From assembly GCF_000002985.6 (NCBI RefSeq), contig NC_003280.10, forward strand, positions 12,086,501 through 12,150,500: 64,000 nucleotides of DNA, written 5' to 3'. Source of the stretch: Caenorhabditis elegans. Taxonomy: Eukaryota > Nematoda > Chromadorea > Rhabditida > Rhabditidae. The notes below the pieces were generated by a model, which ran no database searches, had not been told where the DNA came from, and saw nothing but the letters and a program-made list of their open reading frames with translations. Positions within the stretch are counted from its first letter, which is position 1, and each line of letters starts with the position of its first letter. Shown here piece by piece: positions 34,601-45,031 of the stretch. Position numbers and translations under genes: made by a program.

Positions 34601-37600
34601 ACGTGTAATAATTTGAAATCTGTATCAACTATCCTCACTGTTCCAATAATTCCTTTGTATTTGTTCCTAATAATTAATAAAATCTCAGAATTTTTTTTTT
34701 GGTTTTTTGTTCACAAATTTAGGTGCAATTTTCGATTTTCAAGCAGTTTTTCCGGTTTAATTTGAATTTTTGGGAAACAAAAAATTATTTTTTTTTAATT
34801 TGAAACGTTACAAACTCAAAAAAAAATTCCAATTTTCTACACTATTCATAACATAAAACTAACGGAAAATTGCAAAATTTATAGTGTAGTCATCACATTT
34901 TTTTTTCAGTTAATTTAAATTATTCAAATGAAATTAAAATTTCTGTAAAACCACCAGAAATAACATTTTCAGCACTTTTTCCCCTCACAGGCAAAGCGGG
35001 TACGGTCCGTTTACGGATCTTGGACCGGGAACGGACCATTAACGGGTGAACTACGGATATGAAAAGCGGGACGGACCAATTACGGGCAAACTACGGGGAA
35101 TGTAAAAAATGGCCATTAAGAGGAAAAAATGGATTTTAAGAAAACGAATTTTTTTAAATACCTATGATACCAGTTGGCTAATTCCAGCATTTTTACGTCG
35201 CTAAATGCATTATTTAGAGCAAAAACCACATTTACCGACCGAGATGGCTCTTGAGCCGTAGTTGGGCCGTTTCCGGTCCGTAGACGGTCCGTCGCCGGCC
35301 CGTAGACGGACCGTAAATGAACCGTCCCGGGCACCAAATTTTTGTTTTTGAAAATTTCAGGTTCTAGCACGGAAAAAGTGCTCAAATTAGCCAAAGGAGA
35401 GTGTAGGCACTTCAAAAACCCCATTTTCATGAAAATTTTTTTTCGTATTATCCTCCGTTTTGGTGATCATCCGTAGTTTGGCCGTAGCCGGTCCGTAGAT
35501 GGTCCGTAAATTAACCGTCCCGGTCGGCAAAACTGCACTTTTTAAAACTAAACCTTGAATCAGGCAAAAAATTAGCCAACTTGCTACAATGAACGAAATA
35601 GCATTGTAGGTACTTCAAAAACTCAATTTTCATGAAAAAAAAATCCTCTGGGCAACCATTTTGTCTATCATCCGTCCAACTGGTCCGTACGCTGCCCGTA
35701 ATCGCATGCGATCTAACTGAGGCTATTAAGCATGACATTGTGTGTAAAAGAGGTTATATTAATGTAATCCTATAAACATATCAATAAAAAAAGGTGAAAT
35801 GCCACTTGGGTAGATACTGTGTATACGCAACGTTCACTCTCTCTGCTGGTCTTCTTCAGCTGAGCAACAGGAGCATTTTTTGAAATATCATAAAATATTT
35901 CACTAACAATACATTCTGGAATCATTCCTGATATCGTTTCTGTTCCGTGTGTATTTTAAGCAATTAAGGTATCATTCAAGTAGAACGCATATACCTTATT
36001 TCCTCTATTAGTATTGCAACCCGGTCCAATCGAAAATTAGTCTTGCATGCAAGATTAATAGAGGAAATATGGTAAGTACCATTTCTGTATTACAAGTAGA
36101 TGGAGCACGTATAGGTAGATGTTGAGAAATATGCGAAATAAGTTCTGAACTCCACGAAACTGTCAATTGTTATCGTTCGCTTTTATATAAGTCCAACGGC
36201 AAGATGGAGAATCAGAAACTACTGAAAATACAATCGAAAAAGTTGGTGTAAGACGTGAAAACCAGAAGAAAATGCGCGAGCGCGAGCTGATCGCTATTTA
36301 TGCAAAGTCTATTGATTTTCCTCGCGTGTGCGAGCGGCCAAACGGTAAGACGATGGGCCAGTAATCAATCGACAGGCAGTGGACAAGTTCAACCCCGGCT
36401 GAGGCAGATAGAATTGCTACAACGAAGGATCACCGGAAGACGGTCTGGAGCAAGCAAGACCGGAGCTCGGTGGAGCATTGGGAAAGAAAAAGGGGCAGCT
36501 GGAGGGTGAAAAAATTATCCCAATTTTTAGTCTCCTTACGGTTCAATTACGGTCCGTTGACGGACCGGGAATCGAACCGTGAACTGTTCTTAAATTTGAG
36601 CCGTTCCCGGTCCGTGAACGGACCGTTTTGGGCACTTTCCGCTTTGCCTGTGCTGTTTCTTGATAGTCAAAACTCTTTTTTTTGCTTTTTGGAAATTTGT
36701 CACAGATTTAGGTATAAAGTGCAATTTTCAAGGTTTTTTTCAGAGCGATTTCTTGGAAAACTGCGCGAAAAAAGTATATTTTTTGAAGTTGTATCTATGA
36801 AAAAATATCAGATTTTTCCCAAAAAACAAAAGTTTCGCGGCTTTTCTGGTTTTTCCGGTTTAATTTGAATTTTTGTCAAATTTTTTCTATTTTTATGCAC
36901 GATTTTCGACTGAAAATTGGAAAATTATTAAACTGAAATTTCTGTAAAAACCTCCAAAAACTGCATTTTCAGCACTCGCTTCCTATTGCTTTACAGTCTA
37001 AAATTCCAATTTTTGGGAAATTTTCGGTTTTGAAAGATTTCAGATTTCGTGCATCAGATTTCGTGGAAAATCATGAATTTAGTAATGTTTAAGTTGAAAA
37101 ATGGCTAAATTCTGCACTTTTTCGTGTTAAAAATGATAAAAATTGCATGTTTTTTTTTCAATTTTTCAGTTAAAAAGCAGGAAATTTCGCGAAAATTCTA
37201 GATTTGGAAATTTTGTAAGGTAAGAATCTCTTTTTCCAAGGTTTTTCCGGGTTTTTGAGCATTTTCCATCAAAATTCTCGAACCTTCTGCGAATAGTCTC
37301 CAATGTCATAAGATATCTGCCTTCAACACGAAACTCTTCGAGCACTGGCGTCAAAATCACGGGTCCTGTCGCCATTTTCGACTTTTCGGCGAGAAATGCG
37401 AACAATTCGTTCTCGAAAAGCTCATAATTAACACGTGACAAACGAGACGAAGTCCATGGTGAAGTTTCAGCAATTACAGATGGAAATAGATCACTGATTG
37501 TGGATAATGCGGTTTCATTGCTGGATTCGGTGGTGAGCTGTGCTGGAGCCGGGATTTGCTGGAAATAGGGTTTTTTTTGTTGCTTTTTTTGCTGAAAATT

Positions 37601-40600
37601 TTTAAAATTTAATTTTTGGGGCTCAAAATTTGAAGAAAACTGATGAAAAAAAGTGAAAATTGAAAAAACTGTTAATTTTCGTTTTTTTTTTTTTAATTTT
37701 TATTTAAATGTAATTTTTATTGGGGCTCAAATTCCGATTTTTTGTTGAAAATCTAAAGGAAACCCCCAAAATTTAGTCACAAATTTGTTTTAATTTGAGA
37801 TTTAAACGTTCATTTTTCTCGATTTTTTAAAACGATTTTTACAAAAAAAAAACAATTCAATTTTATGAGCTCAAATTGTTTTAAAATTGAGAAAAAGTTC
37901 AACTTTTGCGGTTCAAATTCAGATTTTTAACTGAAAATTTAAGTCAAAACCAAAAATTGTTTAGATTTTTCAAAAAAAAAAAACTTTAAAAATGAGGGAT
38001 TGGCTTGAATTTTCAGCTAAAAATCTGAAGTAGAAGCCCAGAAGTTGTAGTTTTTTTTTCAATTTTCACAAAATTGAACTCATAAAATTGTTTTTTTTTG
38101 TTGGAAAAATCGTCAAAAAAATCGAGAAAATTGGAAAATTAAATATCGAATAAAAAAAATTCTGAAAGTAAATTTTGGGGGTTTTCTTTAATTTTCAGCT
38201 GAAAAAACAGAATTTGAGCACTAAAAATTAAATTATTTTTGAAAAAAAATTTCTCTTCGAATAATTGAATATATGTTTAAAAAAAAGGATTTTTTTAAAA
38301 ATAAAAAACATAAACAATTTTCACGAAAAAAAATTCCGTTTTCCTTATGGAAAGAAATTTTTTAAAATTTTTGTCAAAGTTTTTTTCCGTGTTTTTTTTC
38401 TTGAAAAAAAAGGGTTTTTTTTCGGTTTTTAAAAATGGATTTCTTCGTTTTTTTTTTGCAGTTTTTTATTGAAAAAAAAGATTTTTTTTCGTTTTTTTTT
38501 CAGTTTTTTTAATGAAAAAATTCCGTTTTTTTTTTTCAGTTTTTCTATTGGAAAAATTGGTAAAAGGGTTTTTTCCGGTTTTTCTTTTTTTAAGTGTTTT
38601 TTTTGCAGTTTTTTTATTAAAAAAAAGGGATTTCTCGGTTTTTTTGGAATTTTTTTTAAAAAGTTTTTTAATGAAAAAATCCGTTTTTTTCCAGTTTTTT
38701 TATTGGAAAAATTGGTAAAAGGGATTTTTCCGGTTTTTTTTTGAAAAAAAAGGTGTTATTTTCCGTTTTTTTCTAAAATTCCAAATAAAAACCACTGAAA
38801 CTCCAGGTTCTGGACCATAATACAATTGAGCTTGAGCACATGCTTCTGGTTGCTCATTTCCAGTAATATTCGCTTGATTTCCTTCATAAAGGAATTGTAT
38901 ATCATCCTGTGGGGGCTCCTGCTGCTGAGTTTCTGAAATTTCATCGCCCAAAAACAGAAATTCTTGATCTTCAATTTGTGGCTTCTGCTCAATTAGTTTT
39001 AGTTCTTGTGGCCAATTTTCCGAGGTTTTCGGTGGATTTTCACAGTAACTATGGTTCAGAAGAGCTGCTGGAGGAGATGATGACGGAGCACGTGGCGATG
39101 GTTTTTCTCTGAAAAATGACTTGAATAAATTGACATTTTTAATGGAAAAAAGGGATTGATATGGTTTTCTTGCTCAAAAAATTCTTTTTTTTTCAGTAAG
39201 AAGCCCCCCAAAAAAACAGGAAATTGAGCTCATTTTCACTTGAAAACCGGATTTTTTAAAATCTAAATTTTGAATTTTTCCGAGAAAAAATGGAATTTTT
39301 GCTGAAAATATCAAATTTTCTCGGATAAAATGAAAGTTTTTCCTGAAAAAAACTAGAATTTTCCCGGAAAAATGGAATTATCTCTGAGAATATGACGTTT
39401 TTCTCTGAAAATGTAAATTTTCCGTAAAATTTTTTTTTTACTCTAAAGAAACCGAGAAAGTGTAAATTTTTGCACTAAAATTCGAATTTTCCTAAGAAAA
39501 TTTGGTGTTTTTCCCCAAAAACAAGTAATTATCGCTGAGAAATTGGTGAACTTTTTTTTAAAAAAAACCACGAATTTAGATCAAAATTTTCCGGTTTTTC
39601 TCGAATTTTTCCAACAAAATATCCGAAACATCGAGAAATTGACCCATTTTCACTTGAAAACCGGATTTTTTTTACTGAAAAAAAATCGGGTTTTTGAGAA
39701 AAAAAAATCATATTAATCCCAATTTTTTTCCATAAAAACGTCAATTTATTTAGGAAATTTTTTAAATCGAAGTTTTTCATTTAAAAAATGTAACTGATTT
39801 TTCAGGTAAAAAATTCTACTCTTGGAGCTTTTTCTTTAAAAAATGGCGGTTTTTTAGTGAAAATTGGAACATTTTTTAGTGCAAAAAACCCATTTTTCAG
39901 CGATAATTCACTTTTTGAAAGAAAAATCTCAGCTTTTTCGATTTCTGAATGCTTTGAAGTTGAAAAAAATAACTTTTTTAGCGGAAAGTTCACATTTTCA
40001 GAGCAAATTCTCAGCGTTAATTCTTTTTTTCCGGGAAGATTAGAACTTTTCAGCAAAAAACCAGTTTTCTAATTGAATTCGATTTTTTTCGTAATTTAAT
40101 TCTCACTTCTTGGAATTTAAGAATTTTTGATATTCAGCCTGCTTTCCATCATCATCATGTGATCCTTTCAATGTAAAATCTCCATTATTTGCCTTGAAAT
40201 TTGTGATTCGATGCTTCTCATCCAGCTCGACGCTTCCGTATCTGCGAAGCCTGTGAAAAAAAATCATTTTTTAAAACATTTTTAATTGAAATTTCCAAAA
40301 TTTAACTAAAAAACACACAATTTTGGAGCAAAAACTGCTGATTTTCAGTTAAAATATAGCGTTTATTTTCTTAAAAATTCAATTTTCAAAGCAAAAACTG
40401 CCGATTTTATGCTAATTTTAAGGTTTTCAATTGAAAAATTGGAGTTTTTCAGTTTTTAGTGCAAAAAATCAATTTTCTCTGGGGAAAATTATCCGTTTTA
40501 TTTTCTATTTTCAACAAAAATCCACAAGCTTTTTGATTTTTTTTCCTGAAAATTTCCAAAAATTCTGTAAAACTTATGCTCCTGATACCGAATATCAACG

Positions 40601-43600
40601 TGAAAAAAATTTTTATTCAATTTTCACACCGATTTTCTCGATTTTCATCTCTTTTTTGTTGTTTTAAATTGAAATTCTTGTAGTTTCCATTTAATTTATG
40701 ACTTTTTATTTATGAAATCAAGTAGAATTACAGGAAATACTCTATTTTCAACAGAAGGTCGAATATTTCATGTAATTTTACTCGATTTTTAAAATTAAAA
40801 GTGATAAATTAAAAGTAAAACAACAAAAAATAGATACAAATCAGTAAAATCGGTGCGAAAATTAAATAAAAATGAATTAAAAATATTAATCTCGTAATTC
40901 CACACTTGCGGCCCGGTTATCAGTCAAAATTTGTCGTTTGAATTTTAAAAAACCAATGGATTTTCAGATTTAAAAAAATCAATATAAAATTAGGGAATTT
41001 TTTCGATTTTTTCCATATTGATTTTCGGTATCAGGAGCATAAATTGGGGTTTACTGAATTTTTTGGATATTTACAGTAAAAAATTGAAAAATATTGCGGA
41101 TTTTTGTTGAAAATAGAAAAAAGTAACAATTTTCCTGTGAGAAACTGGATTTTTTTGCACTAAAAACTGAAAAAGTCCAATTTTTTTAAAATTGAAAACC
41201 TTAAAATTCGCATAAAATCGGCAGTTTTTGTTTAAAAATTGAATTTTTACGAAAAAAAAAAACGCTATTTTCTAGCTGAAAATCAGCAATTTTGCTCCAA
41301 AATTGTGAAAATAGGGTGCAAAGAATAGTTTTTTTCAAATTTCAAGAGAATTTCCAAATCAATACTCTATCAAAAATCGCTCCTCAAGTGGAATTCCGGC
41401 GACAAACATCATTCGGGCTTTCGTTTCTAGGTCAAATCCACGGAGCAATGGAATTCGCATTGCCAAAACGCGGAGGAAGCTGAAAAAGAATCGATTTTTT
41501 TTTTTAATTAAAAAGTTTGAAGGTGGTGTAGTCAAGTTTTTTTTTATTGCTTAATTAGACTCAAAATTGTCTGAAAATACCGAATTTCATAATGAAACTT
41601 CTTGAAAACTTTTCAAAAAAAAGTTATGACGGCTCAAAAAATGGCCTAAAATTGGTTAAAATTTGAAATTTGACTTGACAGCGGCTGGGAACTAACTTTT
41701 TTTGAAATCACCGTCAAATTTTGAGTATACAATGTAATTATCTTGCGTTTTCAACTCGATTTAGGTATTTTAAAGTCGATTGACGGCGAGATTAGGTTTT
41801 AAAAAATTAAAAATCTCTCCGTCCATCGACTTTTAAATACCTAAAACGAGTTGAAAACGCAAGATAGTTACATTTTATACTCAAAATTTGACCGTGGTTT
41901 CAAAAAAAATTGTTTCCGGCCGCTGGCAAGCCAAATTTCAAATTTTAACTGATTTTAGGCCATTTTTTGAGCCGTCATAACTTTTTTTTTTGAGAAGTTT
42001 TCAAGAACTTTCATTATAAAATTCGGTGTTTTCAGAAAATTTTGAGTCGAACAAATCAATAAAAAAATTCGAATACACCACCTTTAAAAATTGGAAAAAA
42101 ATTTTCTAAATTTTTTAATGCTAAATTTCTGAAAAAAAGCAAAAAAACTGAAAATTTCACAAAAAAACTTGAAAAAATCCCATTTTTTCAGATCAAAACG
42201 AACCGATTATTGAGATAATTTTCCGAAGATGGATTCTCATAAGTATCAATATACTCTTCACATATTTGAAATCGAAAAAGTGGACGAATCTCGTCGGAGC
42301 TCGATTTTTGAGCCAAAAATTGCAAAAAATCCACGTCAGCCGATGTTATTTCAGCGGTTTTCTGCTCCGTGGTGGTGATTTTTTGTGGTGGCGGTGGAGG
42401 CTGAAAATTCATAGAAATTTGCAGGTTTTTCAGTAGAAATCGAAATTTTTGGCTCAAAATTTCAATTTTTAATCATTTTACTGAAAAATTAAAGGAGGAC
42501 TAACGGTTCGGACGATTTTGAACGTATAGACCCAAAATGAGCTCAAATGAACGAATTTCGTAATGAAACTGCTCAAAAAATTTTCAAAAATTTTTTATGG
42601 CGGTTCAAAATTTTGAAAAAATTACACTGATTTTAGCTAAAATCTCGATTTTTTTCCATTTTTCCGTGTCACATTTGTCCGAAGTTGGCTTTTTTGGAAT
42701 GATCGTCCTTTATTACATATTTTGGTAATAAATCTCATTTAATTTCGTCGATTAAAGTACATTTAAAGCCGATAGGTAACCAAAAATCATCAAAATTGGT
42801 TACCTATCGGCTTTAAATGTTCTTTAATCGACGAAATTAAATGAGATTTATTACCAAAATATGTAATAAAGGACGATCATTCCAAAAAAGCCAACTTCGG
42901 ACAAATGTGACACGGAAAAATGGGAAAAAATCGTGATTTTAGCTAAAATCAGTGTAATTTTTTCAAAAATTTTGAACCACCATAAAAAATTTTTAACAAT
43001 TTTTGAGCAGTTTCATTACGAAATTCGTTCATTTGAGCAAATTTGTTGGTCTATACGTTCAAAATCGTCCGAACCGTTAGTCGTCCTTTAAGTGTAAAAC
43101 CCAAAAATTCCGTTTTTTCCGCGTTTCTTCAATAAAAACTGTTGAAATAACCTTAGCCATCGATCTAGGGGTAAAACTCCTCGCAATAGCCCGATTCTTG
43201 CTCCAAAACTCTTTTTCCTCGGCAATACGTGCTCTTCCTAACGCGGCAAGAACTCTACGGCTTTCCATTGGACATTCGATCATTTTATCGAAATGTGTGG
43301 CACAATGCAGTGGAGTTTCCGATAGAATCCAATTTTTATCAAATGGAAGTGTGATTTCGTGATCTTGAAGAATCACTTTCGTCGATACAATCATTACTCG
43401 AAAATTGCTCTTTGAGCCGAGAATATGACGGAGAGTACTGTTATTTTGGCATGAGCGTCTTGTGATTTCGCTATAATTTCCCAGTTCGGAAGTTGTGATG
43501 CAGATTGGTTTTCCGCCGATTCCGTAGTACATGAATGTTCTTGGAGTACTTCCGACACTGCATGGAATCTCTGGTGGCAGCGACATGAAACCCTGAAAAG

Positions 43601-44445
43601 ATGAAATTTATTGCAGGGGTAAACGATTTTTTTCGGCAAATCGGTTTTTTTCGGTTTTTTCGGACAAAAAAATGTTTTCCATAATTTTCTTGTTCTTAGA
43701 ATTTTTTTCAGTTATTTTTGGACAAAAAAAACAAGAACAAAATGTTTTTCAAAAATTTAGGAAAAACATTTTCAAAATTTTTCTATGAGTAATTTCTTCT
43801 TTTTCCGGGTTTTTGGAAAAAAAAATTTTTTTTTTTGGTTTTTCAGAGATTGGTTTGAAGTAAAATTGTAAAAATTTCGTTTAAAAATTGTTTTTTTTTG
43901 GTTTAAAAAAATCTAATTTTTTTAATTCAGGAAAATCTCCAAAAATCGAAAAATTAAGAGAAAGTCCAAATTTTAAAAATGCGATTTTTTCAATTCTCGC
44001 GATGATATTCCCTCCAAAAGGAGAACTGCGACCAATCAGTTTCTTCGAACTCCGCCCACTCCATCTGATTGGCCAAAAAGTGGGTGGAGCGAATCGCTGA
44101 TTGGTCGCAGTTCTTGTTTTGGGAGATTTCTTCGCGATTTCTTCTCGATTTTATCAGTTTTTTTTTCGAGCAGCGCCGTTTTTCGAGCAATTTTTCAATA
44201 AATCGGGGGAAAACAAGAAGCACCTTCATCTCAATAATCGGTTTATTAACGAGAATCGTTTTGTTGGCGACGAGCACATGTTCATGCTCATTTCTCAGAG
44301 CTCTCTGAGCATTCTGAACGATAACTGTCCGGTTGAGAAGATCATCTGCTCCAAGCATAACAGGCTGCTTGGCGAGAAGACTCGAGACAGCCGGTGAGAA
44401 TGTGTTCGGATTGTTGAGCATGTCGAGTGTTTCGTTGAAATCCAT
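28661..44445 (-). CDS. SET-SPK-SPK chromatin-type protein, 13 exons
   Basis: Exons join without a phase conflict: 44224-44445 (ATG), 43152-43592, 42204-42400, 41366-41479, 40107-40250, 38796-39108, 37284-37558, 31861-31974, 31252-31428, 30519-30656, 29716-29908, 29207-29419 and 28661-28723 (TAA); 2,604 nt, 867 aa. Residues 50-200 form a divergent SET domain of the MLL5/SETD5/SET-9/SET-26 kind (TRRSCQNNS, IVSTKVILQDHEITLPFD, LHCATHFDKMIECPM). The usual Asn-His is Arg-Arg and the catalytic Tyr is not evident, so it may be inactive. SPK domains lie at about 235-325 (FLQFLAQKSS ... LETKARMMFVAGIPLEERFL) and 510-607 (LFAFLAEKSK ... DTKIRMLVFTSSAITDSFL), each followed by a DxxxRIT linker. Residues 712-867 carry the C-terminal helical module. 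SPK (DUF545) occurs in nematode chromatin proteins. A 5.3-kb intron (31,975-37,283) holds a nested gene and transposons; two genes instead of one cannot be excluded. Confidence 0.8.
32362..32981. mobile_element. Palindromic GGTCTCC element, copy 2
   Basis: Ends TTAGGTCTCCAAATAAGTTC and GGAGACCTAATA match the element at 9,800-10,706. The left arm is shortened by an internal deletion just after GGAGCCAGTTTAATTGATAA, giving about 620 bp. It is inserted in the long SET-SPK-SPK intron. Confidence 0.85.
33130..33235. repeat. TCTATTAGTAATGCATGCAAAACTAAT repeat
   Basis: TACCGTATTTTCTCTATTAGTAATGCATGC and two GCAAAACTAAT(A/T) blocks are related to TTATTTCCTCTATTAGTATTGCA...TGCATGCAAGATTAATAGAGGAAATA at 35,998-36,072. 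Each is a short inverted repeat of unknown family. Confidence 0.55.
33906..34530 (+). CDS. Unrecognised 189-aa basic helical protein, right copy, nested in SPK gene intron
   Basis: Exons 33906-34397 and 34453-34530 (TAG) give 164 + 25 codons in phase 0, and the protein is the same as that of the minus-strand copy at 26,724-27,348. The gene lies on the opposite strand inside intron 7 of the SET-SPK-SPK gene. The leader before the ATG (33,780-33,905) has no acceptor close to the start; the ATG is the first in good context of the conserved block. The donor is AAG|GTATGT and the acceptor TTTCAG. Function unknown: no enzyme motif, signal peptide or membrane span; Lys/Arg-rich helices and a Ser tail would fit a nuclear or nucleic-acid-associated protein, but that is only a guess. 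Both copies have intact frames, splice sites and poly(A) signal, so either or both may be expressed. Confidence 0.8.
34676..34681 (+). terminator. AATAAA polyadenylation signal of right gene copy
   Basis: AATAAA lies about 145 nt after the TAG at 34,528-34,530 and is conserved in the left copy. Confidence 0.6.
34986..36652. mobile_element. 1,667-bp non-autonomous DNA transposon with CACAGGCAAAGCGG ends
   Basis: Terminal inverted repeats CACAGGCAAAGCGG...CCGCTTTGCCTGTG are flanked by CT on both sides, while the homologous site near 26,300 has a single CT and no insert. Sub-terminal DNA is packed with short direct and inverted ACGGTCCGT / ACGGACCGT motifs (about 35,006-35,110, 35,265-35,330, 35,480-35,525, 36,535-36,625). 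CAC ends, a 2-bp target duplication and dense sub-terminal repeats suggest the CMC/Mirage group; that family name is inference. No transposase frame is apparent. An unusual GC-rich internal segment (36,270-36,500) may be captured host sequence. Confidence 0.85.
40568..41048. repeat. 480-bp palindrome in SET-SPK-SPK intron
   Basis: The arms carry TTATGCTCCTGATACCGAATATCA and its complement, TTTTCACACCGATTTT and AATTCTTGTAGTTTCCATTTAATTTATGA, and meet near 40,740. Same family as 19,390-19,875. Confidence 0.8.
41519..42084. repeat. 565-bp palindrome in SET-SPK-SPK intron
   Basis: AAGGTGGTGTA...TACACCACCTTT ends and GACGGCTCAAAAAATGGCC / GGCCATTTTTTGAGCCGTC inner blocks. The arms meet near 41,800 around the pair GTATTTTAAAGTCGAT / ATCGACTTTTAAATAC. 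Confidence 0.85.
42490..43092. repeat. 600-bp palindrome in SET-SPK-SPK intron
   Basis: The left end AAAGGAGGACTAACGGTTCG faces the right end CGAACCGTTAGTCGTCCTTT. The arms share GTATAGACC, CATTTGTCCGAAGTTGGCTTTTTTGGAATGATCGTCC and GATAGGTAACC around a centre near 42,787. A second copy forms the core of 48,643-49,246. Confidence 0.9.
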
Positions 44446-45031
44446 GATTGTTCTTGTGAAATTATACACTGAAAATAAATATTTATATGTATTACTTATT
44501 TTTAAATATTTAGTAAAACTATGAAGAAATACGCAATTTCGCACGTCAGCGAACAATATTAATTTGACAATGACTACGGTAGATGGCGGAGTATGCAAAG
44601 GTTTTTGCGTACTTTGCATCATACTTTACGAGCAAATATTTTCATCGATTTTCCAGCTTTTTACAGGTTTTTTCGGAATTTCCTGTAAATATTTGCTCAA
44701 AATTCGATACTAAATTTACAAAATTACGTGAAATTCATATTCGAGAAAAATTTCTTTGCAAATTGGATGAAAACCGATTTGAATTAAATTCTAAGTTTTT
44801 CGAGAAGTGGATCTCATTTTTGAAAAAAAAAACCAGTTATAAGTATAGAAAACTGAATTAAACATTAATAAAAACCAATTAATCTGAACGTATTTAAAAC
44901 AAGAACATTTATTGAGCATTCGAAAAAAAAGGAAAATACGGGAAAAAAGGAATTTAAAAAAATGTTACAGTGGAATTTCTTTAGGTGCATTATCGCCGGC
45001 TGATAGGGAACATTCAGCAGTTGGGAGAACA
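44446..45031. other. Upstream region of SET-SPK-SPK gene and spacer
   Basis: Contains the duplicated promoter-like block (44,549-44,655) and otherwise AT-rich DNA between the start of one minus-strand gene and the end of the next. No exon found. Confidence 0.6.
44549..44655 (-). promoter_or_regulatory. Duplicated upstream block, copy A
   Basis: About 105 bp (AACAATATTAATTTGACAATG ... GGTAGATGGCGGAGTATGC ... TTTTTGCGTACTTTGCATCA) lies 105 bp upstream of the SET-SPK-SPK ATG. It is nearly the same as 46,593-46,692 upstream of the next SPK gene. Conservation next to two related starts suggests a shared promoter, but it could also be simple duplication debris. Confidence 0.45.

Larger units (their letters stand above)
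33644..34691 (+). repeat. Right arm of inverted gene duplication
   Basis: Mirror image of 26,563-27,610, with the same sequence by eye including the 55-nt intron and the 3' UTR. A short shared CAGCTGTTATTGG lies just outside (33,628-33,640). Confidence 0.9.

Noticed and set aside
35006..36625. Open frames of 69-132 aa inside the CACAGG transposon
   Set aside because: They are short, overlap sub-terminal repeats and show no transposase motif.
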